Assembly: GCF_030373185.1 (NCBI RefSeq)
Contig: NZ_JAUCZH010000003.1
Span: 186,001-250,000, forward strand
DNA length: 64,000 bases
Origin: Tabrizicola sp.
GTDB lineage: Bacteria; Pseudomonadota; Alphaproteobacteria; Rhodobacterales; Rhodobacteraceae
Direction: 5' to 3'
The translations under genes and the position numbers were made by a program. The notes beneath the pieces are model-generated. The model saw only the letters and a list, made by a program, of their open reading frames with translations, did not search any database and was not told where the DNA came from. Of this stretch, positions 16,773 through 24,946 are shown in pieces; the first letter of the stretch is position 1; every line of letters starts with the position of its first letter.

Positions 16773-18254
16773 ATGCAGGACGACCCCCAGACCACCACGC
16801 TTTGCCCGCCCGCACGGGATCACCAGAGCTTTACCGATGCCGCCGCCGCAGTTGACCTGCTTGCAGCGCTTTACGCCGAAGCGACGGAATTTCTGGTCGG
16901 GAAGTTCAGCGAGACGGTTGCCAAGGGCAATCCCGGGCGTCGCATCCGGGCCTTTTACCCGGAAATCCGCCTGACGGTGACCAGCTTCGACAAGGTCGAC
17001 TCGCGTCTGTCCTTTGGCCATGTGTCCAGCCCCGGCACCTTTGCGACCACGGTGACGCGGCCCGATCTGTTCCGCAACTACCTGATCCAGCAGATTGAAC
17101 TTCTGGTCGAAAACCATGGGGTTTCAGTGGATATCGGGCCATCGGATACCCCGATTCCGGTGCATTTCGCGGTGGCGGGCAACCCGGAAGTGTCGGTGCC
17201 GCAGGAAGGGGTGATGGATTTCTCTCTGCGCGATGTGTTTGACGTGCCGGATCTTGCGACGACGAATGATGACATCGTGAACGGGGTGATGACGCGCTAC
17301 GCTGACGGGTCGGCCCCCTTGGCCCCTTTCACCGCGCAAAGGGTGGATTACAGCCTTGCCCGCCTGTCGCATTACACCGCAACGGACCCGACGCATTTCC
17401 AGAACCACGTCCTGTTCACCAACTACCAGTTCTACGTCGATGAGTTCGAAGCCTTTGCCCGTGCCGCGCTGGCTGATGCCTCCAGCGGCTATACTGCCTT
17501 TGTGGCAACGGGAAATCAGGTCATCACTTCGGCTGACGGGGTGATCCTGCCGACCCCCAAGATGCCGCAGATGCCGACCTATCACCTGAAGCGCGCCGAT
17601 GGGCAGGGGATCACGCTGGTCAATATCGGGGTTGGCCCGTCGAACGCGAAGACGGCGACCGACCACATCGCCGTCTTGCGCCCGCATGCCTGGCTGATGG
17701 TCGGCCATTGCGCGGGCCTGCGCAACAGCCAGAGCCTTGGCGATTTCGTGCTGGCCCATGCCTATCTGCGCGATGACCATGTGCTGGATGATGACCTGCC
17801 GGTCTGGGTGCCGATCCCGGCGCTGGCCGAGATTCAGATCGCGCTGGAACAGGCGGTGGCCGAGGTTACCCAGCTTGAAGGCTATGAGCTGAAGCGCATC
17901 ATGCGGACCGGCACTGTCGCCACCATCGACAACCGCAACTGGGAGCTGCGCGACCAGTCCGGCCCGGTCCGCCGCCTGTCGCAATCCCGAGCCGTGGCGC
18001 TTGATATGGAAAGCGCAACGATCGCTGCCAATGGCTTCCGGTTCCGCGTTCCTTACGGAACGCTTCTGTGCGTGTCCGACAAGCCCCTGCATGGCGAATT
18101 GAAGCTGCCCGGCATGGCCTCGGACTTCTACAAGACGCAGGTCAGCCGCCACCTTCAGATCGGCATCCGGGCGATGGAACGTCTGCGCGCTACGCCGATC
18201 GCCCGCCTCCACAGCCGGAAATTGCGCAGCTTTGAGGAAACGGCCTTCCTTTAG
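16773..18254 (+). CDS. amn: AMP nucleosidase
   Basis: A 493-residue protein that hydrolyses AMP to adenine and ribose 5-phosphate. The N-terminal half is the AMP nucleosidase-specific domain (residues about 15-170). The C-terminal half is a phosphorylase-like nucleosidase fold with GVGPSNAKTATDHIAVLRPHAW, the VGHCAGL motif, and ALDMESATIAANG, where Glu/Asp contact the ribose and base. ATG 16773 has an AGGACG site; the frame is open back to 16584 but overlaps the methyltransferase. Confidence 0.93.
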   Translation: MQDDPQTTTLCPPARDHQSFTDAAAAVDLLAALYAEATEFLVGKFSETVAKGNPGRRIRAFYPEIRLTVTSFDKVDSRLSFGHVSSPGTFATTVTRPDLFRNYLIQQIELLVENHGVSVDIGPSDTPIPVHFAVAGNPEVSVPQEGVMDFSLRDVFDVPDLATTNDDIVNGVMTRYADGSAPLAPFTAQRVDYSLARLSHYTATDPTHFQNHVLFTNYQFYVDEFEAFARAALADASSGYTAFVATGNQVITSADGVILPTPKMPQMPTYHLKRADGQGITLVNIGVGPSNAKTATDHIAVLRPHAWLMVGHCAGLRNSQSLGDFVLAHAYLRDDHVLDDDLPVWVPIPALAEIQIALEQAVAEVTQLEGYELKRIMRTGTVATIDNRNWELRDQSGPVRRLSQSRAVALDMESATIAANGFRFRVPYGTLLCVSDKPLHGELKLPGMASDFYKTQVSRHLQIGIRAMERLRATPIARLHSRKLRSFEETAFL

Positions 18255-18421
18255 CGCTGCGAAAAAGGCGTCAAACGGGTCTGGCACTGCGTTCAGGGGT
18301 TGATTTTGGCCCCGGAACCGTGTGTCTGGGGCGTGGCCTCGTTCCCGGGGATGGGCGCTTGCGACAGGTGGCCCACAGACATGCCGATATCATGTGATGA
18401 TAACAAAAGAAGGATGATCAG

Positions 18422-18709
18422 ATGTCCAAACCGATGACCAAGACCCAGCTGGTGGCCGCTATTGCCGAAGCGATGGGCAGCGACAAGAAGACCGCCGGTG
18501 CCGCGCTGGACGCAGTCGCCTCGGTCGTGGCGCGTGAAGTTGCTGCTGGCGGCTCTGTGGCTCTGCCGGGCCTTGGCAAGGTTGCCTGCAAGGCCCGCCC
18601 CGAACGTCAGGTTCGCAACCCGGCCACGGGTGAGACGATGACCAAGCCCGCCGACAAGCAAGTGAAATTCGCCATCGCCAAGGCGCTGAAGGATGTCGTG
18701 AACGGCTAA
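18422..18709 (+). CDS. HU-family histone-like DNA-binding protein
   Basis: A 95-residue HU/IHF-fold protein: an N-terminal helical dimerisation part (MTKTQLVAAIAEAMGSDKKTAGAALDAV) and a beta-arm region with RPERQVRNPATGETM (RNPxTGE signature). Such proteins bend and compact DNA. It stands alone between amn and the EamA gene with its own AAGGA site and a strong terminator 31 bases past the stop. Confidence 0.93.
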   Translation: MSKPMTKTQLVAAIAEAMGSDKKTAGAALDAVASVVAREVAAGGSVALPGLGKVACKARPERQVRNPATGETMTKPADKQVKFAIAKALKDVVNG

Positions 18710-18739
18710 GGCCGGGACAGACACCCGTTTCAAGGCACA

Positions 18740-18765
18740 GGGTCGCCCCGGGGGCGGCCCTTTTT
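18740..18765 (+). terminator. Rho-independent terminator after HU gene
   Basis: A GC-rich inverted repeat (GGGTCGCCCC and GGGGCGGCCC, one G-U pair) followed at once by five T residues, 31 bases past the HU stop. Confidence 0.88.
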
Positions 18766-18792
18766 CGTGGCACTGTCCCGAAGGCAAGATCC

Positions 18793-19659
18793 ATGGACCT
18801 GCGCGCAATCCTGATCGGCACCGTCTTTGCGGCCATGTGGTCTTCGGCCTTTGCCACGGCGCGGGTGATCGTGGCCCATGCGCCGCCCTTGGGCGCGCTT
18901 TCGGTGCGTTTCCTGATCTCGGGCCTTCTGGCGGTTCTGGTGGCGCGGGCGCTGGGGCAGACATGGCGACTGGCCCCGCAGCAGGCCCGCGCGGTGATCC
19001 TGTTCGGGATCTGCCAGAATGCGCTGTATCTGGGGCTTAACTTCGTTGCATTGCAGTGGGTCGAGGCGTCGCTGGCCGTGATCATCGCTGCCTCCATGCC
19101 CCTGATGGTGGCGGGGCTGGGACGGGTGGTCCGGGGGGAACGGATCGCCCCGATGGGCATTGCCGGGCTGGTGGCGGGGTTGGTGGGCGTGGGGCTGATC
19201 ATGGGGACACGGCTTTCCGGCGGGGCGGATCCGACAGGCATCCTGCTTTGCCTTGTTGGTGCGCTGGCGCTCGCCGTGGCCACACTGACAGTCCGGGGCG
19301 CGTCAAGCGGCGGCAATCTTCTGATGGTCGTAGGCTTGCAGATGCTGGTCGGATCACTGGCACTTGGTATCGTTTCCGCCATGACAGAGACGATTTCGGT
19401 CCGCTGGACCCCTAGTTTTCTTGCAGCTTTCGCCTATCAGATATTCGTTCCCGGTCTTGCCGCGACGCTGTTGTGGTTTGCCCTTGTCGGCAGGATAGGC
19501 GCCACCCGCGCCGCGACCTTCCACTTTCTGAATCCGTTCTTCGGTGTCGCACTCGCCGCCGTCTTGCTGGGTGAGGCGGTGGGTGTGCTGGACGCGGTCG
19601 GCGTCGCCATCACCATGGGCGGAATCCTTGCCGTTCAGCTTTCGCGACGCCCCGGCTGA
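18793..19659 (+). CDS. EamA/DMT-superfamily transporter
   Basis: A 288-residue protein with about ten hydrophobic helices in two EamA repeats. Repeat 1 begins AMWSSAFATARVIVAHAPP and repeat 2 begins LLCLVGALALAVATLTVRG. The ending FLNPFFGVALAAVLLGEAVG is typical of RhaT/YdcZ-like metabolite exporters. It acts in the inner membrane. The substrate cannot be told from sequence. The next gene, dinB, starts 32 bases on. Confidence 0.88.
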   Translation: MDLRAILIGTVFAAMWSSAFATARVIVAHAPPLGALSVRFLISGLLAVLVARALGQTWRLAPQQARAVILFGICQNALYLGLNFVALQWVEASLAVIIAASMPLMVAGLGRVVRGERIAPMGIAGLVAGLVGVGLIMGTRLSGGADPTGILLCLVGALALAVATLTVRGASSGGNLLMVVGLQMLVGSLALGIVSAMTETISVRWTPSFLAAFAYQIFVPGLAATLLWFALVGRIGATRAATFHFLNPFFGVALAAVLLGEAVGVLDAVGVAITMGGILAVQLSRRPG

Positions 19660-19691
19660 CGCCGTGCCGACCGCGTGCTAAGGTCAAAGAC

Positions 19692-20948
19692 ATGCCCAGC
19701 CTGTGCCGCGACTGCCTGACAGTGACCGAAAGCGCAGCCGCGCGTTGCCCGGCCTGCCGGTCGCCGCGTGTGGTGCATCACCCGGAGCTGACCGGGCTTT
19801 CCATCGCCCATATGGACTGTGACGCCTTCTACGCATCGGTTGAAAAGCGCGACAACCCAGGCATCCGTGACCAGCCGGTGATCGTGGGTGGCGGCACGCG
19901 CGGGGTCGTTTCCACCTGCTGCTACATCGCCCGCATACATGGCGTGCGGTCAGCCATGCCGATGTTTCAGGCGCTGAAGCTCTGTCCGCAGGCCGTGGTC
20001 GTGAAGCCGCGCTTCAGTGCCTATACCGAAGCCAGCCGCGCGATCCGCGCGATGATGGAAGACCTGACGCCCGCCATCGAACCCCTGTCGCTGGATGAGG
20101 CCTTTCTTGACCTTGCCGGCACCGAACGGCTGCACGGCGCGCCCCCTGCGGTGCTGCTGGCCCGTCTGACGAAACGGATGGAGGATGAGCTTGGCCTGAC
20201 CGGCTCTGTCGGTCTGTCCCACAACAAGTTTTTGGCCAAGATCGCCTCTGATCTGGACAAACCCAGAGGCTTTTCGGTGATTGGCAAGGCCGAGACCGAG
20301 GTCTTCCTGAAGCCAAAGCCGGTTCGCATCATCTGGGGCGTGGGCCAAGCCACCCAGACCGCGCTGGAAACGGCGGGCATCCGCACCATCGCCGATCTTC
20401 TGCGCTGGGACCGGGCTGATCTTGCGGCGCGGTTTGGCAACATGGGCGACAGGCTTTGGCATCTGGCGCGCGGTTTGGATACCCGCCGCGTGAACCGGGA
20501 CGAAAAGCTGAAGTCGATCTCCAAGGAAACCACCTTTGGCGAGGATACCTCGGACCCTGACCTCCTGGATGGCCATATCTGGCGGCTTTCCGAACAGGTG
20601 GCCGACCGCGCCAAGGCCAAGGGGCTGGCAGGCCGCACCGTGACGCTCAAACTGAAGCGCGGTGACTTTCAGCTGGTCACCCGCCGCCATTCCCTGACCG
20701 ACCCGACCCAGTTGACCGACCGCATCTACCGCGCCTCGCGCGAGCTTTTTGATCACGCTGGCGCCAAAGGCCCATTCCGCCTGATCGGTGTTGGCATCTC
20801 TGACCTCGCACCCGAGGCCGAGGCCGACCTTGCGCAGGATCTTCTTGACCCCGAGGCCCGCCGCCGCGCCGCCGCCGAACGCGCCACCGATGCGATTCGC
20901 GCCAGGTTCGGGACAGAGGCCATCATCAAGGGCCGCAGCCTGCGCTGA
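19692..20948 (+). CDS. dinB: DNA polymerase IV with N-terminal zinc ribbon
   Basis: A 418-residue Y-family translesion polymerase. The palm carboxylates are Asp42 in AHMDCDAFYASVE and Asp135-Glu136 in LSLDEAFLD. The thumb and little-finger regions follow. The C-terminus lacks an obvious QxxLxL beta-clamp motif; it ends DAIRARFGTEAIIKGRSLR. Unusually, residues 1-30 precede the polymerase core and hold a CxxC...CxxC ribbon (Cys5, Cys8, Cys19, Cys22), so the protein may bind zinc. The core would otherwise begin near LSIAHMDCD. Confidence 0.92.
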   Translation: MPSLCRDCLTVTESAAARCPACRSPRVVHHPELTGLSIAHMDCDAFYASVEKRDNPGIRDQPVIVGGGTRGVVSTCCYIARIHGVRSAMPMFQALKLCPQAVVVKPRFSAYTEASRAIRAMMEDLTPAIEPLSLDEAFLDLAGTERLHGAPPAVLLARLTKRMEDELGLTGSVGLSHNKFLAKIASDLDKPRGFSVIGKAETEVFLKPKPVRIIWGVGQATQTALETAGIRTIADLLRWDRADLAARFGNMGDRLWHLARGLDTRRVNRDEKLKSISKETTFGEDTSDPDLLDGHIWRLSEQVADRAKAKGLAGRTVTLKLKRGDFQLVTRRHSLTDPTQLTDRIYRASRELFDHAGAKGPFRLIGVGISDLAPEAEADLAQDLLDPEARRRAAAERATDAIRARFGTEAIIKGRSLR

Positions 20949-20966
20949 CCCTACCCTGCGCTGACC

Positions 20967-21875
20967 CTACTCTGCCGCCAAAGCCACGCCGGTGGGCGGC
21001 ACCAGTTCGGCAACCACGCCAGCCATCAACTGCCGGAACGCCTGGAAGCCCGGGGCCGGTTCAATCCGTGCCTCATCCATGTAAAGCGCGCGGTCGATTT
21101 CCACCTGCACCACATGGACACCGCGTGACGGGCGGCCATAGGCTTGCGCCACATAGGCCCCGGCGAATGGCGCATTGCGCCCCACCCGCAGCCCGGCACC
21201 GGAAAAGGCCACCTCGATCCGTTCCACCACCTCGCGCCCGGCGGCAACGCCATACCGGTCGCCCAGCACCACTTCGGGGCGTGGCTGGCCGGGGCGGGTA
21301 TGCGCCTCGATCGCCTCATGTGGCATCGAATGGCAATCGATCAGCACGGCTGACCCGAACTCCGCCCGCGTTTCGTCAATCAGTTCGGCCAAGGCCTGAT
21401 GATAGGGGTGCCAGTAACGGCTGATCCGCGATTCGGCTTCAGCCAGGGTCAGCTTGCCGCGATATATTGCCCGCCCGCCCGCAACCACCCGGGGAATCAC
21501 CCCAAGACCCGAAGAGATTCGGGGATTGTGCGGCACCCGCTGGATGCCCTCGATCACCCCCGGGTCAAGCTCATCGGCCGCGCGGTTCAGATCCAGAAAC
21601 GCCCGTGGTGCCCGCGCAGTCAGCAGCGGCGCCCCAAGTTCCGGAGCCATGTCAAACAGGCTGTCCACGAAAGCATCTTCGGACGATCGTATCGCTTGCC
21701 GGTCAAGCACGGCCCGCGCCATGAAGTCCGGCCCGTATTCGCGCCCGGAATGGGGCGACGCAAAGATGAAAGGTCCGCTCTGCCGCAAAGGCCGGATCAG
21801 TCGGAAAGCCTCGGTCAGCATCTGCGGCAAGATCACACCTCCTGCGGTCATCCTTTCATATAGCCCCAGTTTCAC
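20967..21875 (-). CDS. N-formylglutamate amidohydrolase family protein
   Basis: A 302-residue protein of the HutG-like FGase family: FASPHSGREYG near the N-terminus, then LIDCHSMPHEA and FAGAYVAQAYGRPSRGVHVVQVEI, the usual metal and substrate motifs. The enzyme class hydrolyses N-formyl-L-glutamate, or N-acyl amino acids in some members. The start is uncertain: GTG 21875 gives the full frame, while ATG 21851 (MTAGGVILPQ) is eight codons inside. No hut genes lie nearby, so a role in histidine breakdown is not supported by context. Confidence 0.8.
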   Translation of the reverse strand: MKLGLYERMTAGGVILPQMLTEAFRLIRPLRQSGPFIFASPHSGREYGPDFMARAVLDRQAIRSSEDAFVDSLFDMAPELGAPLLTARAPRAFLDLNRAADELDPGVIEGIQRVPHNPRISSGLGVIPRVVAGGRAIYRGKLTLAEAESRISRYWHPYHQALAELIDETRAEFGSAVLIDCHSMPHEAIEAHTRPGQPRPEVVLGDRYGVAAGREVVERIEVAFSGAGLRVGRNAPFAGAYVAQAYGRPSRGVHVVQVEIDRALYMDEARIEPAPGFQAFRQLMAGVVAELVPPTGVALAAE

Positions 21876-21996
21876 GAAAAGCCAAAACCCCTTGCAGCCT
21901 CGTGGACGACTCAGTATAGCACCGCCCTGACCGACGCGGTTCCGCCCGCGTCCTTTTCGTTAGCGAAGGGCAGGGCGGGGATGCGCAGGGCAAAGT

Positions 21997-22071
21997 GGGC
22001 GGTTAGCTCAGCGGTAGAGCACTACGTTGACATCGTAGTGGCCACTGGTTCGATCCCAGTACCGCCCACCA
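21997..22071 (+). tRNA. tRNA-Val (GAC)
   Basis: A full cloverleaf: acceptor arms GGGCGGT and ACCGCCC, D-arm TAGCTCAGCGGTAGAGC, anticodon stem around TTGACAT with GAC at 22029-22031, T-loop GGTTCGATCC, and an encoded CCA end. It lies 72 bases ahead of rpmJ. Confidence 0.95.
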
Positions 22072-22143
22072 TTCGCCGCACCCTTCGGGGGGCATGGGCT
22101 TCAATCTGGCGCAGGTTCGCGCCGCGAAATGGGAGGGTCGACC

Positions 22144-22269
22144 ATGAAAGTCGCCAACTCGCTCCGCTCGCTGAAAACGCGTCACCGCGATTGCCAGGTC
22201 GTGCGCCGTAAGGGCCGCGTCTATGTGATCAACAAGACGCAAAAGCGCTACAAGGCCCGTCAGGGCTGA
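22144..22269 (+). CDS. rpmJ: Ribosomal protein bL36
   Basis: A 41-residue protein beginning [20 protein letters not shown] and ending RYKARQG, with a strong GGGAGG site. It is the slightly longer bL36 form that lacks the four zinc ligands of the classical 37-38-residue protein: only one Cys (Cys15) is present. It is part of the large ribosomal subunit near the peptidyl-transferase region. It is a single gene between tRNA-Val and a terminator. Confidence 0.95.
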   Translation: MKVANSLRSLKTRHRDCQVVRRKGRVYVINKTQKRYKARQG

Positions 22270-22294
22270 TCGCTTTCAGCAAACCGGATCAATG

Positions 22295-22324
22295 GGCCGC
22301 CCAGGGGAAACCCGGGCGGCCTTT
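22295..22324 (+). terminator. Terminator after rpmJ
   Basis: Arms GGCCGCCC and GGGCGGCC with an 11-base loop, followed by TTTGTC, 25 bases past the rpmJ stop. Confidence 0.7.
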
Positions 22325-22360
22325 GTCATTGAACCGTTCCACCCTGCCGCTGCCGTGGAT

Positions 22361-22450
22361 GCCTCTGGCGGGAGTATTTGTCGAAAAGAGCGGATGCGCT
22401 TGCTCTTTTCCCAAGTACTCTCAGGGGGTCCGGGGGCCGAATGCCCCCGG
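22361..22450 (-). repeat. Dispersed intergenic hairpin repeat, copy B
   Basis: On the minus strand it reads CCGGGGG-CATTCGG-CCCCCGG, then ACCCCCTGAGAGTACTTGGG, then an AAAAGAGC/GCTCTTTT stem and the CTCCCGCCAGAGGC edge. The order hairpin, ACCCCC, then AT-rich spacer and AGAGnAAGC matches copy A at 15053. Similar CGGCGGGAGTATTT-type intergenic strings are familiar in Rhodobacteraceae genomes. Confidence 0.5.
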
Positions 22451-22557
22451 TGAACAAGCCGGTTGGCGCGGAACGCGCCAGAGGCGAAATGAAAAGGCTT
22501 GCGGCGCATGCCGCGCGATTCGATAACCGCGCATCAGCAGCGTATCGGTTTCAGGCA

Positions 22558-23184
22558 ATGCACCCGAATCCCGCCTTCCGCGAGGCAGCCCGCGACCAGA
22601 ACCTTGCCTTTGCCCGCGCGCGGGGTTTCGGGGTTCTGACGGTGAACGGTGGCGAGGGGCCGCTTGCGGCGCATATACCGTTCCAGCTTTCCAGCGATGC
22701 CACGACCGCCGAATTGCATCTTGCCCGCTCGAACGCCATCGTCCGGGCCGGTCTGCCTGCCCCGGCGCTTCTGGCCATTGTCGGCCCGGATGCCTATGTC
22801 TCGCCCGACTGGTATGGCCCACACGACCTGGTGCCTGATCAGGTGCCGACCTGGAACTATGTCGCCGTCCATCTGCGCGGCGTGCTGGAGCCGTTGCCCG
22901 AGGATGCCTTGCGACCGCATGTTGACGCGCTTTCGGCGGAACATGAGGCCCGGATCGCAGGCAAGACGCCCTGGACTTCGGCCAAAATGACCGAAGGTGC
23001 CATGCCGCGGATGATGCGGATGATCCTGCCGTTCCGGTTGCGGATCACGTCGGTCGACGGCACCTGGAAGCTCAACCAGAACAAGCCGGATGCTGTCCGC
23101 GCCCGGGCGGCGGACGCTTTGGCGCAGGGAGATCCGGGCGCGCGGGCCATTGCTGAGCTGATGCGGAAGTTGACCCGGGACTGA
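22558..23184 (+). CDS. FMN-binding negative regulator family protein (PaiB-like)
   Basis: A 208-residue PaiB-family split-barrel protein: MHPNPAFRE at the start, GFGVLTVNGGEGPLAAHIPF and VGPDAYVSPDWYG in the flavin-binding barrel, and the C-terminal WKLNQNKPDAVRARAADAL typical of the family. ATG 22558 is the family's start; the frame is open much further upstream into repeat copy B. PaiB was described in Bacillus as a regulator of sporulation and protease genes. In proteobacteria the role is unknown, and flavin or heme binding is the more secure expectation. Confidence 0.88.
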   Translation: MHPNPAFREAARDQNLAFARARGFGVLTVNGGEGPLAAHIPFQLSSDATTAELHLARSNAIVRAGLPAPALLAIVGPDAYVSPDWYGPHDLVPDQVPTWNYVAVHLRGVLEPLPEDALRPHVDALSAEHEARIAGKTPWTSAKMTEGAMPRMMRMILPFRLRITSVDGTWKLNQNKPDAVRARAADALAQGDPGARAIAELMRKLTRD

Positions 23185-23255
23185 CCCCGCCGGTTTCCGT
23201 TTACAGCGACTGGCAGCAGCCGTATCTTTGAACCAGCATCCTTGAGGAGGCGCTC

Positions 23256-23564
23256 ATGCCGTTGCCCCTTGCCCCGCTCTTGCCGCTTGCCCTGCGCCTT
23301 GGCGCTGTGGCGACCGCCAGCTATGCCGCCTCGCGCTGGATCAAGGCGCGCACACACCCCGGCCGCACCGACCAGCGGGCCGAGGATGCATTGGATGATC
23401 TGGGCGAAGGTCTGTCGTTGCACCGTCCCGAAGATCGCACGGCCGAGGGGGTCAGCCAGACCAACACCACGGCACGGATGGTCCGCGTGATCCGGGTCGG
23501 CGGGCGGCAATTCAAGCTGGACGCGGCCTTCATGGCCCGCTTCCGGGTGAGCAAGGGGGAATGA
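23256..23564 (+). CDS. Small hypothetical protein with N-terminal hydrophobic helix
   Basis: A 102-residue protein with a GAGGAGG ribosome site. Residues 1-25 form a hydrophobic helix (anchor or signal), followed by a basic WIKARTHPGRTD and an acidic, helical middle. The C-terminus FKLDAAFMARFRV is rich in aromatic and basic residues. I recognise no family. Its stop overlaps the GST start by four bases (ATGA), so the two are co-translated. Confidence 0.7.
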   Translation: MPLPLAPLLPLALRLGAVATASYAASRWIKARTHPGRTDQRAEDALDDLGEGLSLHRPEDRTAEGVSQTNTTARMVRVIRVGGRQFKLDAAFMARFRVSKGE

Positions 23565-24169
23565 TGCGCCTTTACTACGCCCCCGCCTCGCCCTTTGTCC
23601 GCAAGGTCGTGGTGCTGCTGCATGAGGCGGGTGCTGCGGACCGGGTGGCTCTTGTCCCTGCTGCCGGTAGCCCGCTTGACCCCGGCACCATGCCCCTTGA
23701 CCGCAACCCCCTTGGCAAGATCCCCGCCCTGGAGCGGCAGGACGACCCTACGCTTTACGACAGCCGGGTGATCTGCCGCTATCTGGACGATATGCTGGAG
23801 GCAGGATTCTACCCCCCCGCTCCGCATCTGTGGGACACTCTGGTGCTGGAAGCGACGGCTGATGGAATCGCGGATGCAGCCGTCCTGATGCGCTATGAGG
23901 AACATGTCCGTCCGAAGGCCAGCCAGTCGCCGGAATGGCTTGAGGCACAATGGACCAAGGTCGAACGCGCGCTGGATTCCGTCGAAAGCCGCTGGATGAG
24001 CCATCTTGCCGGTCCGGTCGACATGGGCCAGATCGCTCTGGGCGCGGCGCTGGGCTATCTGGACTTTCGTCAGCCGCACCGCAATTGGCGTGGCACACGG
24101 CCCGCGCTGGCGGCTTGGTGGGCCGGGTTTTCGCAACGCCCGGCGATGCAGGCGACCCTGCCGGGCTGA
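23561..24169 (+). CDS. Glutathione S-transferase family protein
   Basis: A 202-residue GST. The N-terminal thioredoxin-like domain begins [21 protein letters not shown], where Ser9 or neighbours fill the catalytic position. The cis-proline region is [10 protein letters not shown] and the glutathione-binding pair is [11 protein letters not shown] (Glu replaced by Asp). An all-helical C-terminal domain follows. It probably conjugates or reduces with glutathione in the cytoplasm; the substrate is unknown. Confidence 0.88.
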   Translation: MMRLYYAPASPFVRKVVVLLHEAGAADRVALVPAAGSPLDPGTMPLDRNPLGKIPALERQDDPTLYDSRVICRYLDDMLEAGFYPPAPHLWDTLVLEATADGIADAAVLMRYEEHVRPKASQSPEWLEAQWTKVERALDSVESRWMSHLAGPVDMGQIALGAALGYLDFRQPHRNWRGTRPALAAWWAGFSQRPAMQATLPG

Positions 24170-24362
24170 ACGGGGGCGTCTTTGGGCGACACCAACGCCA
24201 CAATTGTCCTTTTCCGGCGGGTTTCATGGGCCTGCGCGCCTTTGTCCGCTAGACGAGGCGTCGCGGCCCGGCTACATACCCGCCCGGCGGGCCATGAAAC
24301 ATTCATGGCCTCTTCAAGACATTGGGGTCGGCGCGCGCCGATCTGTTAGGGGAGAAGATCTC

Positions 24363-24935
24363 GTGTCGCATGCAGACGATCACGCAGGCACCGGCGAAGG
24401 AACTCGGCGGGATTTCCTGTATTACGCAACGGCGGGCGCCGGTGCGGTTGCCACGGGCGCCGCTGTCTGGCCGCTGGTCAACCAGATGAACCCTTCGGCG
24501 GATGTGCAGGCCCTGGCCTCGATCATGGTCGATGTGTCGGCGGTTGAAGTTGGCACCCAGCTGACCGTCAAATACCTTGGCAAGCCGGTGTTCATCCGCC
24601 GCCGCACCGCCGAAGAAATCGACGCCGCCCGCGCCACGGAGCTGGAGCAGCTTCCCGACCGCGGCAGTGAAAATGCCAACAAGCCCGACGCCAGCGCCGC
24701 GGACGAAAACCGTACCCTGGACGAAGCGGGTGAGTGGCTGGTGATGGTCGGCGTCTGCACCCACCTTGGCTGTGTGCCGATCGGTGACGGCGCGGGTGAG
24801 TTCGGCGGCTGGTTCTGCCCTTGCCACGGGTCGCACTACGATACCTCAGGCCGCATCCGCAAAGGCCCCGCCCCGCGCAACCTTCCGGTGCCGGTCGCGG
24901 TCTTTGAAGACGAAACCACCATCAAGCTCGGGTAA
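24363..24935 (+). CDS. petA: Ubiquinol-cytochrome c reductase iron-sulfur (Rieske) subunit
   Basis: A 190-residue Rieske protein of the bc1 complex, starting at GTG 24363 behind GGGGAGA. It has a twin-arginine motif TRRDFLYY followed by one membrane helix, which stays as an anchor. The 2Fe-2S ligands are Cys132/His134 in VCTHLGC and Cys152/His155 in CPCHGSHYD, with Cys137 and Cys154 as the disulfide pair. It passes electrons from ubiquinol to cytochrome c1. It is the first gene of petABC, 11 bases before petB. Confidence 0.97.
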   Translation: MSHADDHAGTGEGTRRDFLYYATAGAGAVATGAAVWPLVNQMNPSADVQALASIMVDVSAVEVGTQLTVKYLGKPVFIRRRTAEEIDAARATELEQLPDRGSENANKPDASAADENRTLDEAGEWLVMVGVCTHLGCVPIGDGAGEFGGWFCPCHGSHYDTSGRIRKGPAPRNLPVPVAVFEDETTIKLG

Positions 24936-24946
24936 GGAAGAACATC

